Part shown: piece by piece, positions 22,873 to 30,306 of the stretch
Layout of the letters: every line of letters starts with the position of its first letter
Position numbering within the stretch: the stretch's first letter is position 1
NCBI GenBank assembly: GCA_910579575.1
Contig: CAJTUM010000023.1
Coordinates: forward strand, 1 to 30,306
DNA: 30,306 nt
Origin: an uncultured Eubacteriales bacterium
Lineage (GTDB): Bacteria; Bacillota; Clostridia; Oscillospirales; Butyricicoccaceae
Direction of reading: 5' to 3'
The notes under the pieces: model-generated
The model's database searches: none
What the model was told of the DNA's origin: nothing
What the model saw: the letters and a program-made list of their open reading frames with translations, nothing else
Made by a program: the position numbers and the translations under genes

Positions 22873-24180
22873 ATGATCGACATCAAATTTTTGAGAAACA
22901 ACCCGGAGGCGGTGCGGGAAAATATCCGCAAAAAATACCAAGAGGACAAGCTGCCTCTGGTGGACCAGGTCTTGGAGCTGGACGAGCAGAGCCGCCAGGC
23001 GAAAACCCGGTGCGATTATCTGCGCAGCCAGCGCAACGCATTGAGCAAGCAGATCGGCGGTTTGATGGCCAAAGGCCAGAAGGAAGAGGCCGAGCAGATC
23101 AAAAGCCAGGTTACCGCCATGGCGCAAGAGCTGGAGGAATTGGAAGAAAAGACCCGTCGGCTGGAAGGAGAGGTGCGCCAGCGGATGACGGTCATTCCCA
23201 ATATCATCGACCCTTCTGTGCCGATTGGGAAAGACGACAGCGAGAATGTGGAACGTCGGCGCTTCGGCGAGCCGGCGGTCCCAGATTACGACATTCCCTA
23301 TCATGTGGAAATCATGGAGCGGCTGGCGGGAATCGATTTGGACAGCGCCCGCAAGACCAGCGGCGCCGGCTTTTATTATCTGAAGGGCGACGTGGCCCGG
23401 CTCCATTCCGCCGTGCTGTCCTATGCCCGGGATTTTATGATCGACAAGGGTTTTGAATATTATATTCCTCCTTATATGATTCGCGGCGGCGTTGTGGACG
23501 GCGTGATGAGCTTTGACGAGATGGAAAACATGATGTACAAAATTGAAGGGGAGGACCTGTATCTCATCGGTACCAGCGAACACGCTATGGTGGGCAAATT
23601 CATCGACGAAATCCTGGATGAAAGCCAACTGCCCCAAACCCTAACCAGCTACTCCCCTTGCTTCCGCAAGGAGGTGGGCGCCCACGGAATTGAGGAGCGG
23701 GGCGTCTACCGCATTCACCAGTTTGAAAAGCAGGAGATGGTGACAATCTGCAAGCCAGAGGAAAGCATGGAGTGGTTTGAAAAAATGTGGAATTATTCTG
23801 TGGAATTTTTCCGCAGCTTGGATATTCCGGTGCGGGTGATCGAGTGTTGCTCTGGCGATTTGGCGGATTTGAAGGTCAAGAGCGTGGATGTGGAGGCTTG
23901 GTCTCCTCGGCAGCAGAAATATTTTGAGGTGGGCAGCTGCAGCAATTTGGGCGACGCACAGGCCCGCCGGCTGGGCCTGCGCGTGCGGCAAAAGGGCGCG
24001 CCCAATTATTTCCCGCACACGCTGAACAACACTGTCGCGGCGCCGCCCCGGATGCTCATCGCCTTTTTGGAAAATAATCTCCAAGCCGACGGCTCTGTGA
24101 AAATTCCCCAAGCGCTGCGGCCTTATATGGGCAACAAAGAAAGCCTTGTCCCTGCGGACAAGGCGTCTCAAAACAGTTAA
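22873..24180 (+). CDS. serS: Seryl-tRNA synthetase with unusual signature residues
   Basis: 435 residues; ATG at 22873, GGAGG upstream. N-terminal antiparallel coiled-coil arm (about 25-105) for tRNA-Ser binding, then the class II core: TSEH (234-237) at the place where most bacterial enzymes have T-A-E, motif 2 FRKEVGAHG...RIHQFEKQEM (264-289), and motif 3 TLNNTVAAPPRMLIAFLENN (392 onward), where the common bacterial form is NGSGxAVGR. It charges tRNA-Ser (and tRNA-Sec where present). The variant residues suggest a divergent SerRS subtype. Regulated by the T-box upstream. The function call is secure; the subtype is inference. Confidence 0.93.
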   Translation: MIDIKFLRNNPEAVRENIRKKYQEDKLPLVDQVLELDEQSRQAKTRCDYLRSQRNALSKQIGGLMAKGQKEEAEQIKSQVTAMAQELEELEEKTRRLEGEVRQRMTVIPNIIDPSVPIGKDDSENVERRRFGEPAVPDYDIPYHVEIMERLAGIDLDSARKTSGAGFYYLKGDVARLHSAVLSYARDFMIDKGFEYYIPPYMIRGGVVDGVMSFDEMENMMYKIEGEDLYLIGTSEHAMVGKFIDEILDESQLPQTLTSYSPCFRKEVGAHGIEERGVYRIHQFEKQEMVTICKPEESMEWFEKMWNYSVEFFRSLDIPVRVIECCSGDLADLKVKSVDVEAWSPRQQKYFEVGSCSNLGDAQARRLGLRVRQKGAPNYFPHTLNNTVAAPPRMLIAFLENNLQADGSVKIPQALRPYMGNKESLVPADKASQNS

Positions 24181-24197
24181 ACGGCGTTGAAACATCG

Positions 24198-24240
24198 AAA
24201 AAAGGGTTCCCGCAAAATCGTTTAGGTTTTGCGGGGACCC
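24198..24240 (-). terminator. Leftward terminator of the Gx-transporter unit
   Basis: GGGT and CCCGCAAAA (24204-24217) pair with TTTTGCGGG and ACCC (24227-24240); the T run is on the minus strand (A6, 24198-24203). The TAA of the transporter lies in the loop. It faces serS and may also help end it. Confidence 0.75.
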
Positions 24241-24728
24241 AGCCGCTTCAAGCACTGGCCTGCCAAAGCGGCGACGACAGGGGCGGTGACCAGACCGGCG
24301 CACAAAAGCAGGGGCAGGTAATAAATGATATTCCAGCTGCCCAGCAGCAGCCGGGCGGCCAGGATTTGGCCGATATTATGGAAGGCGGCTCCAAGAAAAC
24401 TGACGCCATAAATGGAAAACAGGCGAGGCGCCCGATGGGCGGCGGCCATGGCCAGCAGGGACAGCAGACCGCCGCAGAGGGACATAAACAAGGCGGTAAA
24501 ATTGCCGGCCGCCAGATATAAAACGGCGATGCGGCACAGCAGCACAGCCCGAGCGGCAGAGGCGCCCAACAGATAGAGGGCCGTTAAAATAACCACATTG
24601 CCCAACCCGAGACGGACGCCGGGCAGGGGAACCAGCAGCTGAAGGGGCAACAGGCTCTCCAACAGGGAAAGCCCCAAGGCCAAAGCGGCCAGAATGCCGC
24701 ATAAGGCGATTTTTTTGGATTTTGTCAT
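24222..24728 (-). CDS. Gx transporter family membrane protein (HepT-I/ECF-S-like)
   Basis: 168 residues from ATG at 24728 with AAGGTG 8 bases upstream. Five to six hydrophobic helices; LLVPLPGVRLGLGNVVIL (about 32-49) is the signature of the Gx transporter/heptaprenyl diphosphate synthase component I family, and NIIYYLPLLLCAGLVTAPVV is the typical last helix. These are integral membrane proteins resembling ECF-type substrate subunits. It follows the NusG-II domain gene by 17 bases; that pairing is common in Firmicutes and often near flavin/redox genes. Confidence 0.85.
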   Translation of the reverse strand: MTKSKKIALCGILAALALGLSLLESLLPLQLLVPLPGVRLGLGNVVILTALYLLGASAARAVLLCRIAVLYLAAGNFTALFMSLCGGLLSLLAMAAAHRAPRLFSIYGVSFLGAAFHNIGQILAARLLLGSWNIIYYLPLLLCAGLVTAPVVAALAGQCLKRLGPRKT

Positions 24729-24745
24729 GGCGTTCACCTTGCGCG

Positions 24746-25132
24746 TTAGCGGGCTATGGCGTCCGGTCCGGCTTCGCTCTGGCCGGCGACGACGACGCTG
24801 ACTCGATTTTCTAAGCAAAAAGCGCTTTGACCGCTTTTGTCCAGCCAGCCTGTCCGAACGCAGTCCTGATGGGGGCAGTTGGCTTCGGCCATGCAAATGC
24901 GGCCGTCTTCCGCCAAAATGACATTGCGGCGTCCGTCCTGCTCCAATTCAATTCGCACGGGCTGTTTCAGGCCGGAAAGAGACACTGTGCGCACCAGCTG
25001 GCCGTCCTGGCGGATCTGAGCCTCCAACGGCCCTTCCCGCCCCAAGCCCGCCCAATAAATGCCGGCGGCCAAGGAGAAAATCAGCAGCCCCGCCGCGAAA
25101 TCCCCCGGCTTGAGTTTTGTTTTGATTTGCAT
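24746..25132 (-). CDS. NusG domain II (NusG_II) membrane-anchored protein
   Basis: 128 residues from ATG at 25132, AAAGGA upstream. One N-terminal membrane segment (about 13-31), then a small beta domain: VRIELEQDGRRNVILAEDGRI, CPHQDCVRTGWLDKSG with two Cys (about 88-103) and FCLENRVSVVV. This is the NusG domain II-like (DUF1312-type) module, which is extracellular here and has no transcription role. Cys-containing form may bind metal or be redox active. Function unknown. First gene of the pair with the Gx transporter. Confidence 0.88.
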   Translation of the reverse strand: MQIKTKLKPGDFAAGLLIFSLAAGIYWAGLGREGPLEAQIRQDGQLVRTVSLSGLKQPVRIELEQDGRRNVILAEDGRICMAEANCPHQDCVRTGWLDKSGQSAFCLENRVSVVVAGQSEAGPDAIAR

Positions 25133-25206
25133 CGTTTTGTTCCTTTCGAGCTTTGGCGCGGGCTTTTGGGGCCTCCGCCGACAGCCGTTGTGTCTTCTCG
25201 ACATAT

Positions 25207-25235
25207 AGAATAACAGATTCGGCGGAAAAATACAA
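25207..25235 (-). promoter_or_regulatory. Probable promoter of the NusG-II/Gx-transporter pair
   Basis: Minus strand TTGTAT (25235-25230), 17 bases, TATTCT (25212-25207), 75 bases before the ATG, in the divergent spacer with the NADAR gene. Confidence 0.5.
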
Positions 25236-25258
25236 TCTGAGAAAGGAGATTTGAAACA

Positions 25259-25819
25259 ATGACATATGATTTGGAAAGCCTGCGTCAGGAGTATCAGCTG
25301 GGAAAACGGCCGAAGTATCTGTTTTTCTGGGGCCATAACGAGGCGAAGGGGCCGACGACCAAAGCCTGCCTCAGCCAGTGGTATCCCAGTCAGTTTCAGG
25401 CGGAGGGGGAGCGGTATCAATGGGCCGAACAATATATGATGGCTCAGAAGGCGCTGCTCTTTGAAGATCGAGAAATTTTTCACAAAATCATGGCGGCCAA
25501 ACACCCAGGGGAATGCAAAAAATTAGGCAAAAAAGTCCTCAATTTCGATAGCGGGGTTTGGGATCAGAAAAAGAGCGCCATCGTGGCGCAGGGAAATTAT
25601 TATAAATTTTCGCAAAACCTCCCTATGGGTCAATTTTTGCTGGCCACCGGCGAGCGGGTGCTGGTGGAAGCCAGCCCCTACGACCAAATTTGGGGAATCG
25701 GCATGGCCGCCGGCAACGCCGATATCGAGAACCCTCTGCGTTGGCGGGGCCAAAACCTGCTGGGCTTCGCGCTGATGGAGATCCGGGACAAACTGGCTCA
25801 AGAGACCGAGAATCCGTAA
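25259..25819 (+). CDS. NADAR-family (YbiA-like) protein
   Basis: 186 residues; ATG at 25259 after GAAAGGAG. Seen: FFWGHNEAKGPTTKACLSQW (22-41), PSQFQAEGERYQWAEQYMM with the conserved Glu (43-61), QKALLFEDREI (63-73), and IWGIGMA (about 144-150). NADAR proteins act on ADP-ribose-linked or N-glycosidic substrates: YbiA hydrolyses damaged riboflavin-pathway intermediates, and other NADAR domains remove ADP-ribose from guanine. No DarT-like toxin is adjacent, so a housekeeping or damage-control role is likely. Own terminator at 25875-25902. Confidence 0.9.
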   Translation: MTYDLESLRQEYQLGKRPKYLFFWGHNEAKGPTTKACLSQWYPSQFQAEGERYQWAEQYMMAQKALLFEDREIFHKIMAAKHPGECKKLGKKVLNFDSGVWDQKKSAIVAQGNYYKFSQNLPMGQFLLATGERVLVEASPYDQIWGIGMAAGNADIENPLRWRGQNLLGFALMEIRDKLAQETENP

Positions 25820-25874
25820 ACGGCAAGAAAAAACCGCCAAATTTCGATGGAAAATATTCTGGAAATTTGTCTGA

Positions 25875-25902
25875 CCCGGCCCTTGATATGGGCCGGGTTT
25901 TT
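25875..25902 (+). terminator. Terminator of the NADAR gene
   Basis: CCCGGCCC (25875-25882), loop, GGGCCGGG (25890-25897), then TTTTT. The loop holds the -35 of the next promoter. Confidence 0.85.
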
Positions 25903-25911
25903 CGCTACAAT
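25883..25911 (+). promoter_or_regulatory. Promoter of the amidohydrolase-pnuC-phosphoesterase operon, nested in a terminator
   Basis: TTGATA (25883-25888), 17 bases, TACAAT (25906-25911). The -35 sits exactly in the loop of the terminator hairpin above and the spacer contains the 3' arm and T run. Confidence 0.75.
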
Positions 25912-25982
25912 AGGATATACTTGCTTTGGCGAAGAGCTGGAAAGCCGCCAAACAGGTAAATTACAGAAAGGCAGAATAAGAA

Positions 25983-26813
25983 GTGTTGAGCAAAATCCAA
26001 AAGATTGATTGCCATACCCACATCTTCACAGAAGAAATCCGGCAGGAGTATTTCAGCCGGACGGAGGGGCTGGCGTTGGTGATGCAGATGCCCGAAAGCA
26101 TTTTGGCAAACCCGGATTGTATTGCCACTGTGGCGAAAGACGAACGACTGTTTTTGTGTCCTTGTATCGACCTAAAACAACCGATTCCCCCACAGTTGGC
26201 GGCGTTGGAGCCTCGCCTGGACGAATATAAGGCGGTGGGCCTGAAAATCTACCTAAGCTACCAAGCGGGGACGGCGGCAGACCCGCCCTTGGACGCCGTC
26301 TATCAGTTTGCCCGCAGACATCGTCTGTCCGTCGTCTTCCATACGGGTCTTTGTTCGCTGGTATTGCCCTCGGACAACGACATAGAGGGCTCCTCCGCCC
26401 GCTATATCGCTTTGGCGGCGGAACGGTATCCAGAAGTCAATTTTATTCTGGCTCATATGGACGACCCTCATTTTGAATCGTGCGTGGAACTTGTGGCCAA
26501 GCACGACAATATGTTTACCGACGTATCCGGCGCCTATGAAACCGGGACCAAAGAAGGAAACGACGTGCAGGGCGCTATTGACTGCTTTTGCCAGGCGGTC
26601 CATAGCCAACCTGGCATGGAGCGGAAGATTTTATATGGCACGGATTTTTGCCCGCCCATCCAGCTGGCTCAGCTGGAGGAATATGACGAAACCATTCGCC
26701 AAATGTTTGCGCCGGAGCATTTTGATCTGGTTTACCGGCAGAACTGCCTGCGGGCCTTTCCCCGGCTGGCGGATTTTTTGCAAAAGCAAAAAAAGAAAGA
26801 AAACGAAAAATAA
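25983..26813 (+). CDS. Metal-dependent amidohydrolase (Amidohydro_2 family)
   Basis: 276 residues; GTG start at 25983, AAAGG 11 bases upstream. Metal motif HTH (11-13) in DCHTHIF, VVFHTG (about 118-123), FILAHMDDPH (about 158-167) and LYGTDFCPP (about 217-225) with the catalytic Asp. This is the TIM-barrel amidohydrolase-2 set (decarboxylases and lactone or amide hydrolases). The basic C-terminal tail is Lys-rich. It lies 16 bases before the PnuC gene, so they are co-transcribed. Substrate unknown. Confidence 0.85.
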   Translation: MLSKIQKIDCHTHIFTEEIRQEYFSRTEGLALVMQMPESILANPDCIATVAKDERLFLCPCIDLKQPIPPQLAALEPRLDEYKAVGLKIYLSYQAGTAADPPLDAVYQFARRHRLSVVFHTGLCSLVLPSDNDIEGSSARYIALAAERYPEVNFILAHMDDPHFESCVELVAKHDNMFTDVSGAYETGTKEGNDVQGAIDCFCQAVHSQPGMERKILYGTDFCPPIQLAQLEEYDETIRQMFAPEHFDLVYRQNCLRAFPRLADFLQKQKKKENEK

Positions 26814-26829
26814 GGAGAACAAACGCCCC

Positions 26830-27552
26830 ATGCTGATGAAAACAAGGCGCTTTTTGCGCTCTTTTACCCCCTATCAGATCGGTTATCTGACGACAGTTTT
26901 GCTGATTACCGCTGCTTTTGCCGTCTTTTTCCCGGACCTGATGCTGGAGGAAACGTCCAGCAAATTTGTGACGGCTTGCTCGGTTGTGGCTGTGCTGGCC
27001 AATCCGGTTTGCGAACTGCTGATTTCTAAGCAAAGCAAGCTGAATTTCTTGGTGGACGCCCTGCTGATTGAGATTCCCGAATTTATCCTGTGCATAGCCA
27101 TGGGTTGGTATACCGTCGCCATCACGACGATGGTTTTCTGGATTCCCATCGATATCTTCAGCTATCTTCAATGGTCCCGCCATCCAGACCGGCAGGAGGA
27201 GGAACTGACGGAGGTCCGGCGTCTTAGTTGGAAGCAGGCCGTTTTGGCTGTGGCGGGCATTATTTTGTTCAGCGTTGTCGTGGGTTATCTCATCAGCCGC
27301 TTGCCCGGCGCTACCGATTCCTATATCGACGCTTTGGCCAGCGCTTGCGGCATGGCAAACGGCATTTTGTTGCTGCTGCGCCATTCCGAGCAATGGTATG
27401 CCTGGCTAATGACGTTGATCCTCTATGCCATTATGTATGTCTCCTCTGGCGCCTATATCATGTTGGTGACAGTGACGGCAATGTTTGTCAATACTTGCTA
27501 TGGTTATTATAAATGGTATCAATACACCCAGGCGAAGAGCCGGATACGCTGA
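26830..27552 (+). CDS. pnuC: PnuC-family transporter (nicotinamide riboside or related vitamin)
   Basis: 240 residues from ATG at 26830, GGAG 12 bases upstream. About seven hydrophobic helices; the central loop YLQWSRHPDRQEEELTEVRR followed by LSWKQAV (about 115-142) and the C-terminal NTCYGYYKWYQYTQ (about 219-232) are hallmarks of the PnuC family. Such carriers take up nicotinamide riboside by facilitated diffusion coupled to intracellular phosphorylation; PnuT/PnuX-like relatives take thiamine or riboflavin. No NadR-type kinase is in the window. Same unit as the flanking hydrolase and phosphoesterase. Confidence 0.88.
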   Translation: MLMKTRRFLRSFTPYQIGYLTTVLLITAAFAVFFPDLMLEETSSKFVTACSVVAVLANPVCELLISKQSKLNFLVDALLIEIPEFILCIAMGWYTVAITTMVFWIPIDIFSYLQWSRHPDRQEEELTEVRRLSWKQAVLAVAGIILFSVVVGYLISRLPGATDSYIDALASACGMANGILLLLRHSEQWYAWLMTLILYAIMYVSSGAYIMLVTVTAMFVNTCYGYYKWYQYTQAKSRIR

Positions 27553-27572
27553 AAAAGATTGAGGGATTAAAA

Positions 27573-28376
27573 ATGGAAGAGATTCGTTTTGCCCATGTGA
27601 GCGACACCCACATTGTGGCGGCAGGAAGCAGCGCCTTTCTGCATCGGGTGCAAAGAGAGGTGCGGGACCCGCTGGAAAACCTGAAGGAATGTCTGGCAGC
27701 GCTGAGCTGCCAAAACTTAGATTTTTTGCTGTTGACAGGAGATCTGATTCATGAAGGGGAAGCGGAGGATTACCAGAATTATCGGGCGCTGGTCAACCGG
27801 TATCTGCCCGGCCTACCTTTGTGCTGCGCTTTGGGCAATCACGACCGAAGGGCTGCGTTTCGTCAGGGGTTTTTGGGCCAACAGACCATGGATGAAGGCC
27901 CCTATCTGGCCGCGGCTCAGATCAAAGGCCTGCAAATCATCTCGCTGGATTCCCCTTATGCCGACGGGATGCGGGGCAGCCTGCCGGCGGATCAGATGAA
28001 TTATCTGGCTCGTCGGCTGGAAAACCAGCCGCCTCGAGGCAGCATTGTGCTGATGCACAACCCTGCGGTGGGTCAGCAGACCTGGGGACCTATGGCGGCG
28101 CCGGAGGAATATCGGCATATTTTGCGCCAGGGAGAGGTAAAAGCTGTCTTTGCCGGCCATCTGCACAGCGCTTATTCTGGCTGGCTGGAGGGCGTGCCCC
28201 AGTTTACCGCCGGCTCTTTGGCCTTTGGAATCGATATGGAACCCGACGCTTCGGTGTATACCAATTGCTATAGTTACAATATGTGCCGTTTGGACAGCCA
28301 AGGCTATTTCTCCGTCTGGCCTGTGGTGGTGGACCCGGCCCGGCGAGTGCTGCAAGTAAAACGAATCGACGAATAA
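27573..28376 (+). CDS. Calcineurin-like metallophosphoesterase
   Basis: 267 residues; ATG at 27573, GAGGG about 10 bases upstream. All metal motifs are visible: SDTH (10-13), GDLIHEG, GNHDRR, MHNP and AGHLHSAYSG. This is the cpdA/class III phosphodiesterase-like group; phosphomonoester or cyclic nucleotide substrates are possible. It starts 20 bases after pnuC, so a role in processing the imported nucleoside or its phosphate is a reasonable guess. Terminator at 28448-28475. Confidence 0.92.
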   Translation: MEEIRFAHVSDTHIVAAGSSAFLHRVQREVRDPLENLKECLAALSCQNLDFLLLTGDLIHEGEAEDYQNYRALVNRYLPGLPLCCALGNHDRRAAFRQGFLGQQTMDEGPYLAAAQIKGLQIISLDSPYADGMRGSLPADQMNYLARRLENQPPRGSIVLMHNPAVGQQTWGPMAAPEEYRHILRQGEVKAVFAGHLHSAYSGWLEGVPQFTAGSLAFGIDMEPDASVYTNCYSYNMCRLDSQGYFSVWPVVVDPARRVLQVKRIDE

Positions 28377-28447
28377 GCGACGCCGGAAAGGGCGCTTATA
28401 GGATGTTTTCGATTTGTCTCCCAGATCGAGGGAGTCATAGGGGAGAA

Positions 28448-28475
28448 AGCCAGGTCCCGAAGGACCTGGCTTTTT
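28448..28475 (+). terminator. Rho-independent terminator
   Basis: AGCCAGGTCC, loop CGAA, GGACCTGGCT, then TTTT (28472-28475): a 10-base-pair stem ending the amidohydrolase-pnuC-phosphoesterase unit. Confidence 0.9.
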
Positions 28476-28557
28476 GCATACTATGTGATAGCCGCATATT
28501 TTTACTCCCTTTTCGAAATTGTGTACTCACTGAAATTGAATGAAATAAATATATCGT

Positions 28558-28592
28558 AAAAAACCAGACTGACCGCCGAAACAGTCAGGTCT
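28558..28592 (-). terminator. Leftward terminator of the flavodoxin-like gene
   Basis: AGACTGAC (28566-28573) pairs with GTCAG plus TCT (28584-28592, one bulged G); T6 on the minus strand (A6, 28558-28563). The AT-rich bases 28476-28557 show nothing else. Confidence 0.7.
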
Positions 28593-28627
28593 TTCCCCAG
28601 AGTTCGTTGCTTCATCGGGATCGCTCC

Positions 28628-29260
28628 TTATCGGACAAAGTTCGTGAAATTGATCTTCTCCTGCTCCGGCAGAGAAATACCGGCCTTTTCCCCGGCCTCC
28701 TTGCACTTGAGGAACCAGGCCATGTTCTTGCCCAGGATACGCATGATCTGGACTCCTTCCTCATCCTTCTGGATGTCCTCGGCTTTGTTACCGTGGACCA
28801 TATTCCAGTAACGGGAGGTAACGATGGGCATCTGCATCAGACCGAAGTATTTATTGAGCTGATCCCATGTAGCAGTGGCGCCGGCACGACGGGCCGAAAT
28901 TACGGTGGCGGCCGGTTTCAGAAGGAAACGGTTTCCGCCGCTGCAAAAGTCAGCGTAGAAGACTCTGTCCAGAAAAGAAGTGATGGCGCCGGTGGCCGCA
29001 CCCCAGTGAACAGGAGAGCCAAAGACAAAGCCGTCATAATCCCCAGCAATGGACAGGAACTCATTGACCTTATCGTCAAAGACGCACTCGCCCTTCTGGG
29101 CGCATCCACGGCAGCCGATGCAGCCGCCGATGGGCTTGTTGCCGATCCAGAAAATATCAGTGTTGATGCCTTCTTTGTTGAGAGCGGCAACTACCTCACA
29201 CAGTGCCGCATTGGTGCAGCCGTCCTTATGGGGGCCGCCGTTGACAAGCAAAACTTTCAT
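28628..29260 (-). CDS. Flavodoxin-like NAD(P)H-dependent oxidoreductase
   Basis: 210 residues from ATG at 29260, 8 bases after AGGAGGA. Flavodoxin-like fold: VLLVNGGPHKDGCT (3-16) at the FMN phosphate site, GCIGCRGCAQKGECVFDD with four Cys (about 45-62), and FGSPVHWGAATGAITSFLDR (about 80-99). This fits the NADPH-dependent FMN reductase/iron-sulfur flavoprotein-like group. The long ORF start upstream at 29362 lacks a ribosome site. It lies between two leftward terminators, so it is a separate transcript from the cupin pair. Codon choice is more C-ending than upstream genes, possibly acquired. Confidence 0.9.
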   Translation of the reverse strand: MKVLLVNGGPHKDGCTNAALCEVVAALNKEGINTDIFWIGNKPIGGCIGCRGCAQKGECVFDDKVNEFLSIAGDYDGFVFGSPVHWGAATGAITSFLDRVFYADFCSGGNRFLLKPAATVISARRAGATATWDQLNKYFGLMQMPIVTSRYWNMVHGNKAEDIQKDEEGVQIMRILGKNMAWFLKCKEAGEKAGISLPEQEKINFTNFVR

Positions 29261-29357
29261 GTTGATCTCCTCCTGAGAAGTTGTTTTGATGTTGCCCTTT
29301 GCAAGTATAGGATAACACCGCCGTGCGGCTGAGAGAAGTTCAGATAAGTTTAACAGC

Positions 29358-29375
29358 ATCAACCTTGGAGTTGAT
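29358..29375. promoter_or_regulatory. 18-base inverted repeat, possible regulator site
   Basis: ATCAAC, six bases, GTTGAT. The centre CTTGGAGT resembles one half of a MerR-type site, but the other half is poor. It lies 98 bases before the oxidoreductase start. Confidence 0.3.
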
Positions 29376-29412
29376 ACAAAAAAGCCGCAGATCTTCCATC
29401 TGCGGCTTTTTC
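29376..29412 (-). terminator. Bidirectional-looking terminator after the cupin gene
   Basis: AGCCGCAGAT, loop CTTCC, ATCTGCGGCT (29383-29407) with A7 on the left and T5 on the right. It ends the cupin transcript. Confidence 0.85.
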
Positions 29413-29422
29413 AAATAATATT

Positions 29423-29854
29423 TTACAGCTTGCCAAATTCCTCATCGCTTACCGGCTCACACCACTCCGTATGGGTACCGGCGCCGGGGACTTCCACAGC
29501 GATGTGGGCAAACCAGCTCCCAGCCTTAGCGCCGTGCCAGTGCTTCACATTGGCGGGAATGGTGATGACCGCGCCGGGGACCAAGCTCACCGCCTCTTTT
29601 CCCTCCTCCTGATACCAGCCCTCGCCGGCCGTGCAGATGAGCATTTGTCCGCCGCCGGAGGAGGCGTGGTGGATGTGCCAGTTGTTCCGGCAACCCGGCT
29701 CGAAGGTCACATTGAACAGGGCGGGAGCAGCCCCCTTGGGGGTCAGGCGGTTGAGCCAGGAGGCGCCGGAGAAATAGGGGGCGTTCTTTACATTCTCATC
29801 CCCCAGGCCGAACACATTGATCGCCTCAAAGGCCTCCCTGGACTCAATCTTCAT
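29423..29854 (-). CDS. Cupin-domain protein
   Basis: 143 residues; ATG at 29854 after AGGAGG. Cupin motif 1 as WHIHHASSGGGQML (about 60-73) with His pairs, GEGWYQEEGKE, and motif 2 as PANVKHWHGA (about 100-109). The small beta-barrel binds metal at those His residues. The Pro/Trp-rich start YFSGASWLNRLTP is the pattern of cupins found next to carboxymuconolactone decarboxylase-like genes in gut Firmicutes. It overlaps the end of that gene by 11 bases, so they are coupled. Substrate unknown. Confidence 0.9.
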   Translation of the reverse strand: MKIESREAFEAINVFGLGDENVKNAPYFSGASWLNRLTPKGAAPALFNVTFEPGCRNNWHIHHASSGGGQMLICTAGEGWYQEEGKEAVSLVPGAVITIPANVKHWHGAKAGSWFAHIAVEVPGAGTHTEWCEPVSDEEFGKL

Positions 29855-30170
29855 CGCCGTAGACCTCCTGGATCAGGGGGAAGGTGCTCCATGCTTTGGG
29901 CCAGCCGCAGTAGAAGGCAAGCTGGGTCACGATCTCCACCGCCTCCTGCTTGGTGACGCCATGCTCCTTACCCAGATTCAGGTGGGACTTGAGCTGGGGA
30001 TACTGCCCGGCGGAGAAAAGGGCGGCGATGGTGATCATGCTGCGGTCACGGGGGGAAAGCTCGCTCTCCCGGGATCACACCTCGCCAAAGAGAACATCAT
30101 CGTTGAGCTGGGCAAATTTGGGGGCCAGAGTACCCAGCTTGTCACGACCGGCCGTCTGCTTTTTCGCCAT
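29844..30170 (-). pseudogene. Carboxymuconolactone decarboxylase-like protein with in-frame TGA
   Basis: Reading from ATG at 30170 (AAGGAA upstream) gives 31 residues ending in LFGEV, then TGA at 30077-30075, after which the same frame continues to 29844 as SRESELSPRDRSMITIAALF and, near the end, LAFYCGWPKAW: the normal CMD-family fold of about 108 residues. The stop takes the place where family members usually have Trp (TGG to TGA). An internal ATG at 30038 could restart a 64-residue C-terminal piece. The rest is intact, so the mutation is recent, or the read contains an error. Confidence 0.8.
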
Positions 30171-30306
30171 AATACTACTTCCTTTCCAGTGTTGTTTGGT
30201 CGTTTCTTATTTCTGTCAACACCAGTGATAAAATGTAAAAAAACGCCGAGGAAAAATGTAGTTTTGTGGCGGAGGAGGCGAAAAAAAGATAGACTCCCAA
30301 TAGGGC

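Noticed and set aside
29844..30170. TGA read as Trp because of an alternative genetic code
   Set aside because: Many clearly real genes in this window end in TGA (for example tsaB, the histidine kinase and the portal), so the standard code is in use.

Overview
The window looks like chromosomal DNA of a spore-forming, fairly GC-rich member of the Firmicutes (Clostridia, possibly Oscillospiraceae-like). This is inferred from strong AGGAGG-type ribosome sites, TTG/GTG starts, a serine T-box leader, a BlaI/M56 pair, a GerM-domain protein, a DacF-type carboxypeptidase and the NusG-II/Gx-transporter pair. I see no rRNA, tRNA, CRISPR array or insertion sequence.

Layout: (1) 1-2526, leftward: the N-terminal part of an M20 amidohydrolase (runs off the left edge), then an M56 metallopeptidase and its BlaI-type repressor behind a consensus promoter with two operator-like boxes. 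(2) 2604-5288, rightward: a stand-alone AIPR (abortive-infection-type) protein and a small membrane-anchored protein. (3) 5313-6444: a divergent amidase-6 protein and DUF454 membrane protein. (4) 6675-9167, rightward: acetamidase/formamidase, tsaE, tsaB, rpiB, closely packed. (5) 9413-10753, leftward: D-Ala-D-Ala carboxypeptidase. (6) 10907-14331, rightward operon: minimal ComEA, response regulator, histidine kinase, GerM-domain protein, closed by a strong terminator.

(7) 14525-22478 is the most unusual part: seven rightward, intact genes of tailed-phage character (adaptor-like, beta-propeller stabilisation-like, collagen-like fibre, FnIII+DUF6273 protein, Ala/Gln-rich coiled coil, small membrane protein, portal). 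Host genes lie on both sides inside the window, and there is no terminase, capsid, protease, integrase or lysis gene. It is therefore either a strongly reduced prophage or a domesticated connector-plus-fibre module.

(8) 22554-24180: promoter, T-box and a SerRS with unusual signature residues. (9) 24222-25132, leftward: NusG-II domain protein and Gx transporter. (10) 25259-28376, rightward: NADAR-family protein, then amidohydrolase, PnuC-type transporter and metallophosphoesterase, which may form a nucleoside/vitamin salvage group. (11) 28628-30170, leftward: flavodoxin-like NAD(P)H oxidoreductase, cupin and a carboxymuconolactone-decarboxylase-like gene with an in-frame TGA.
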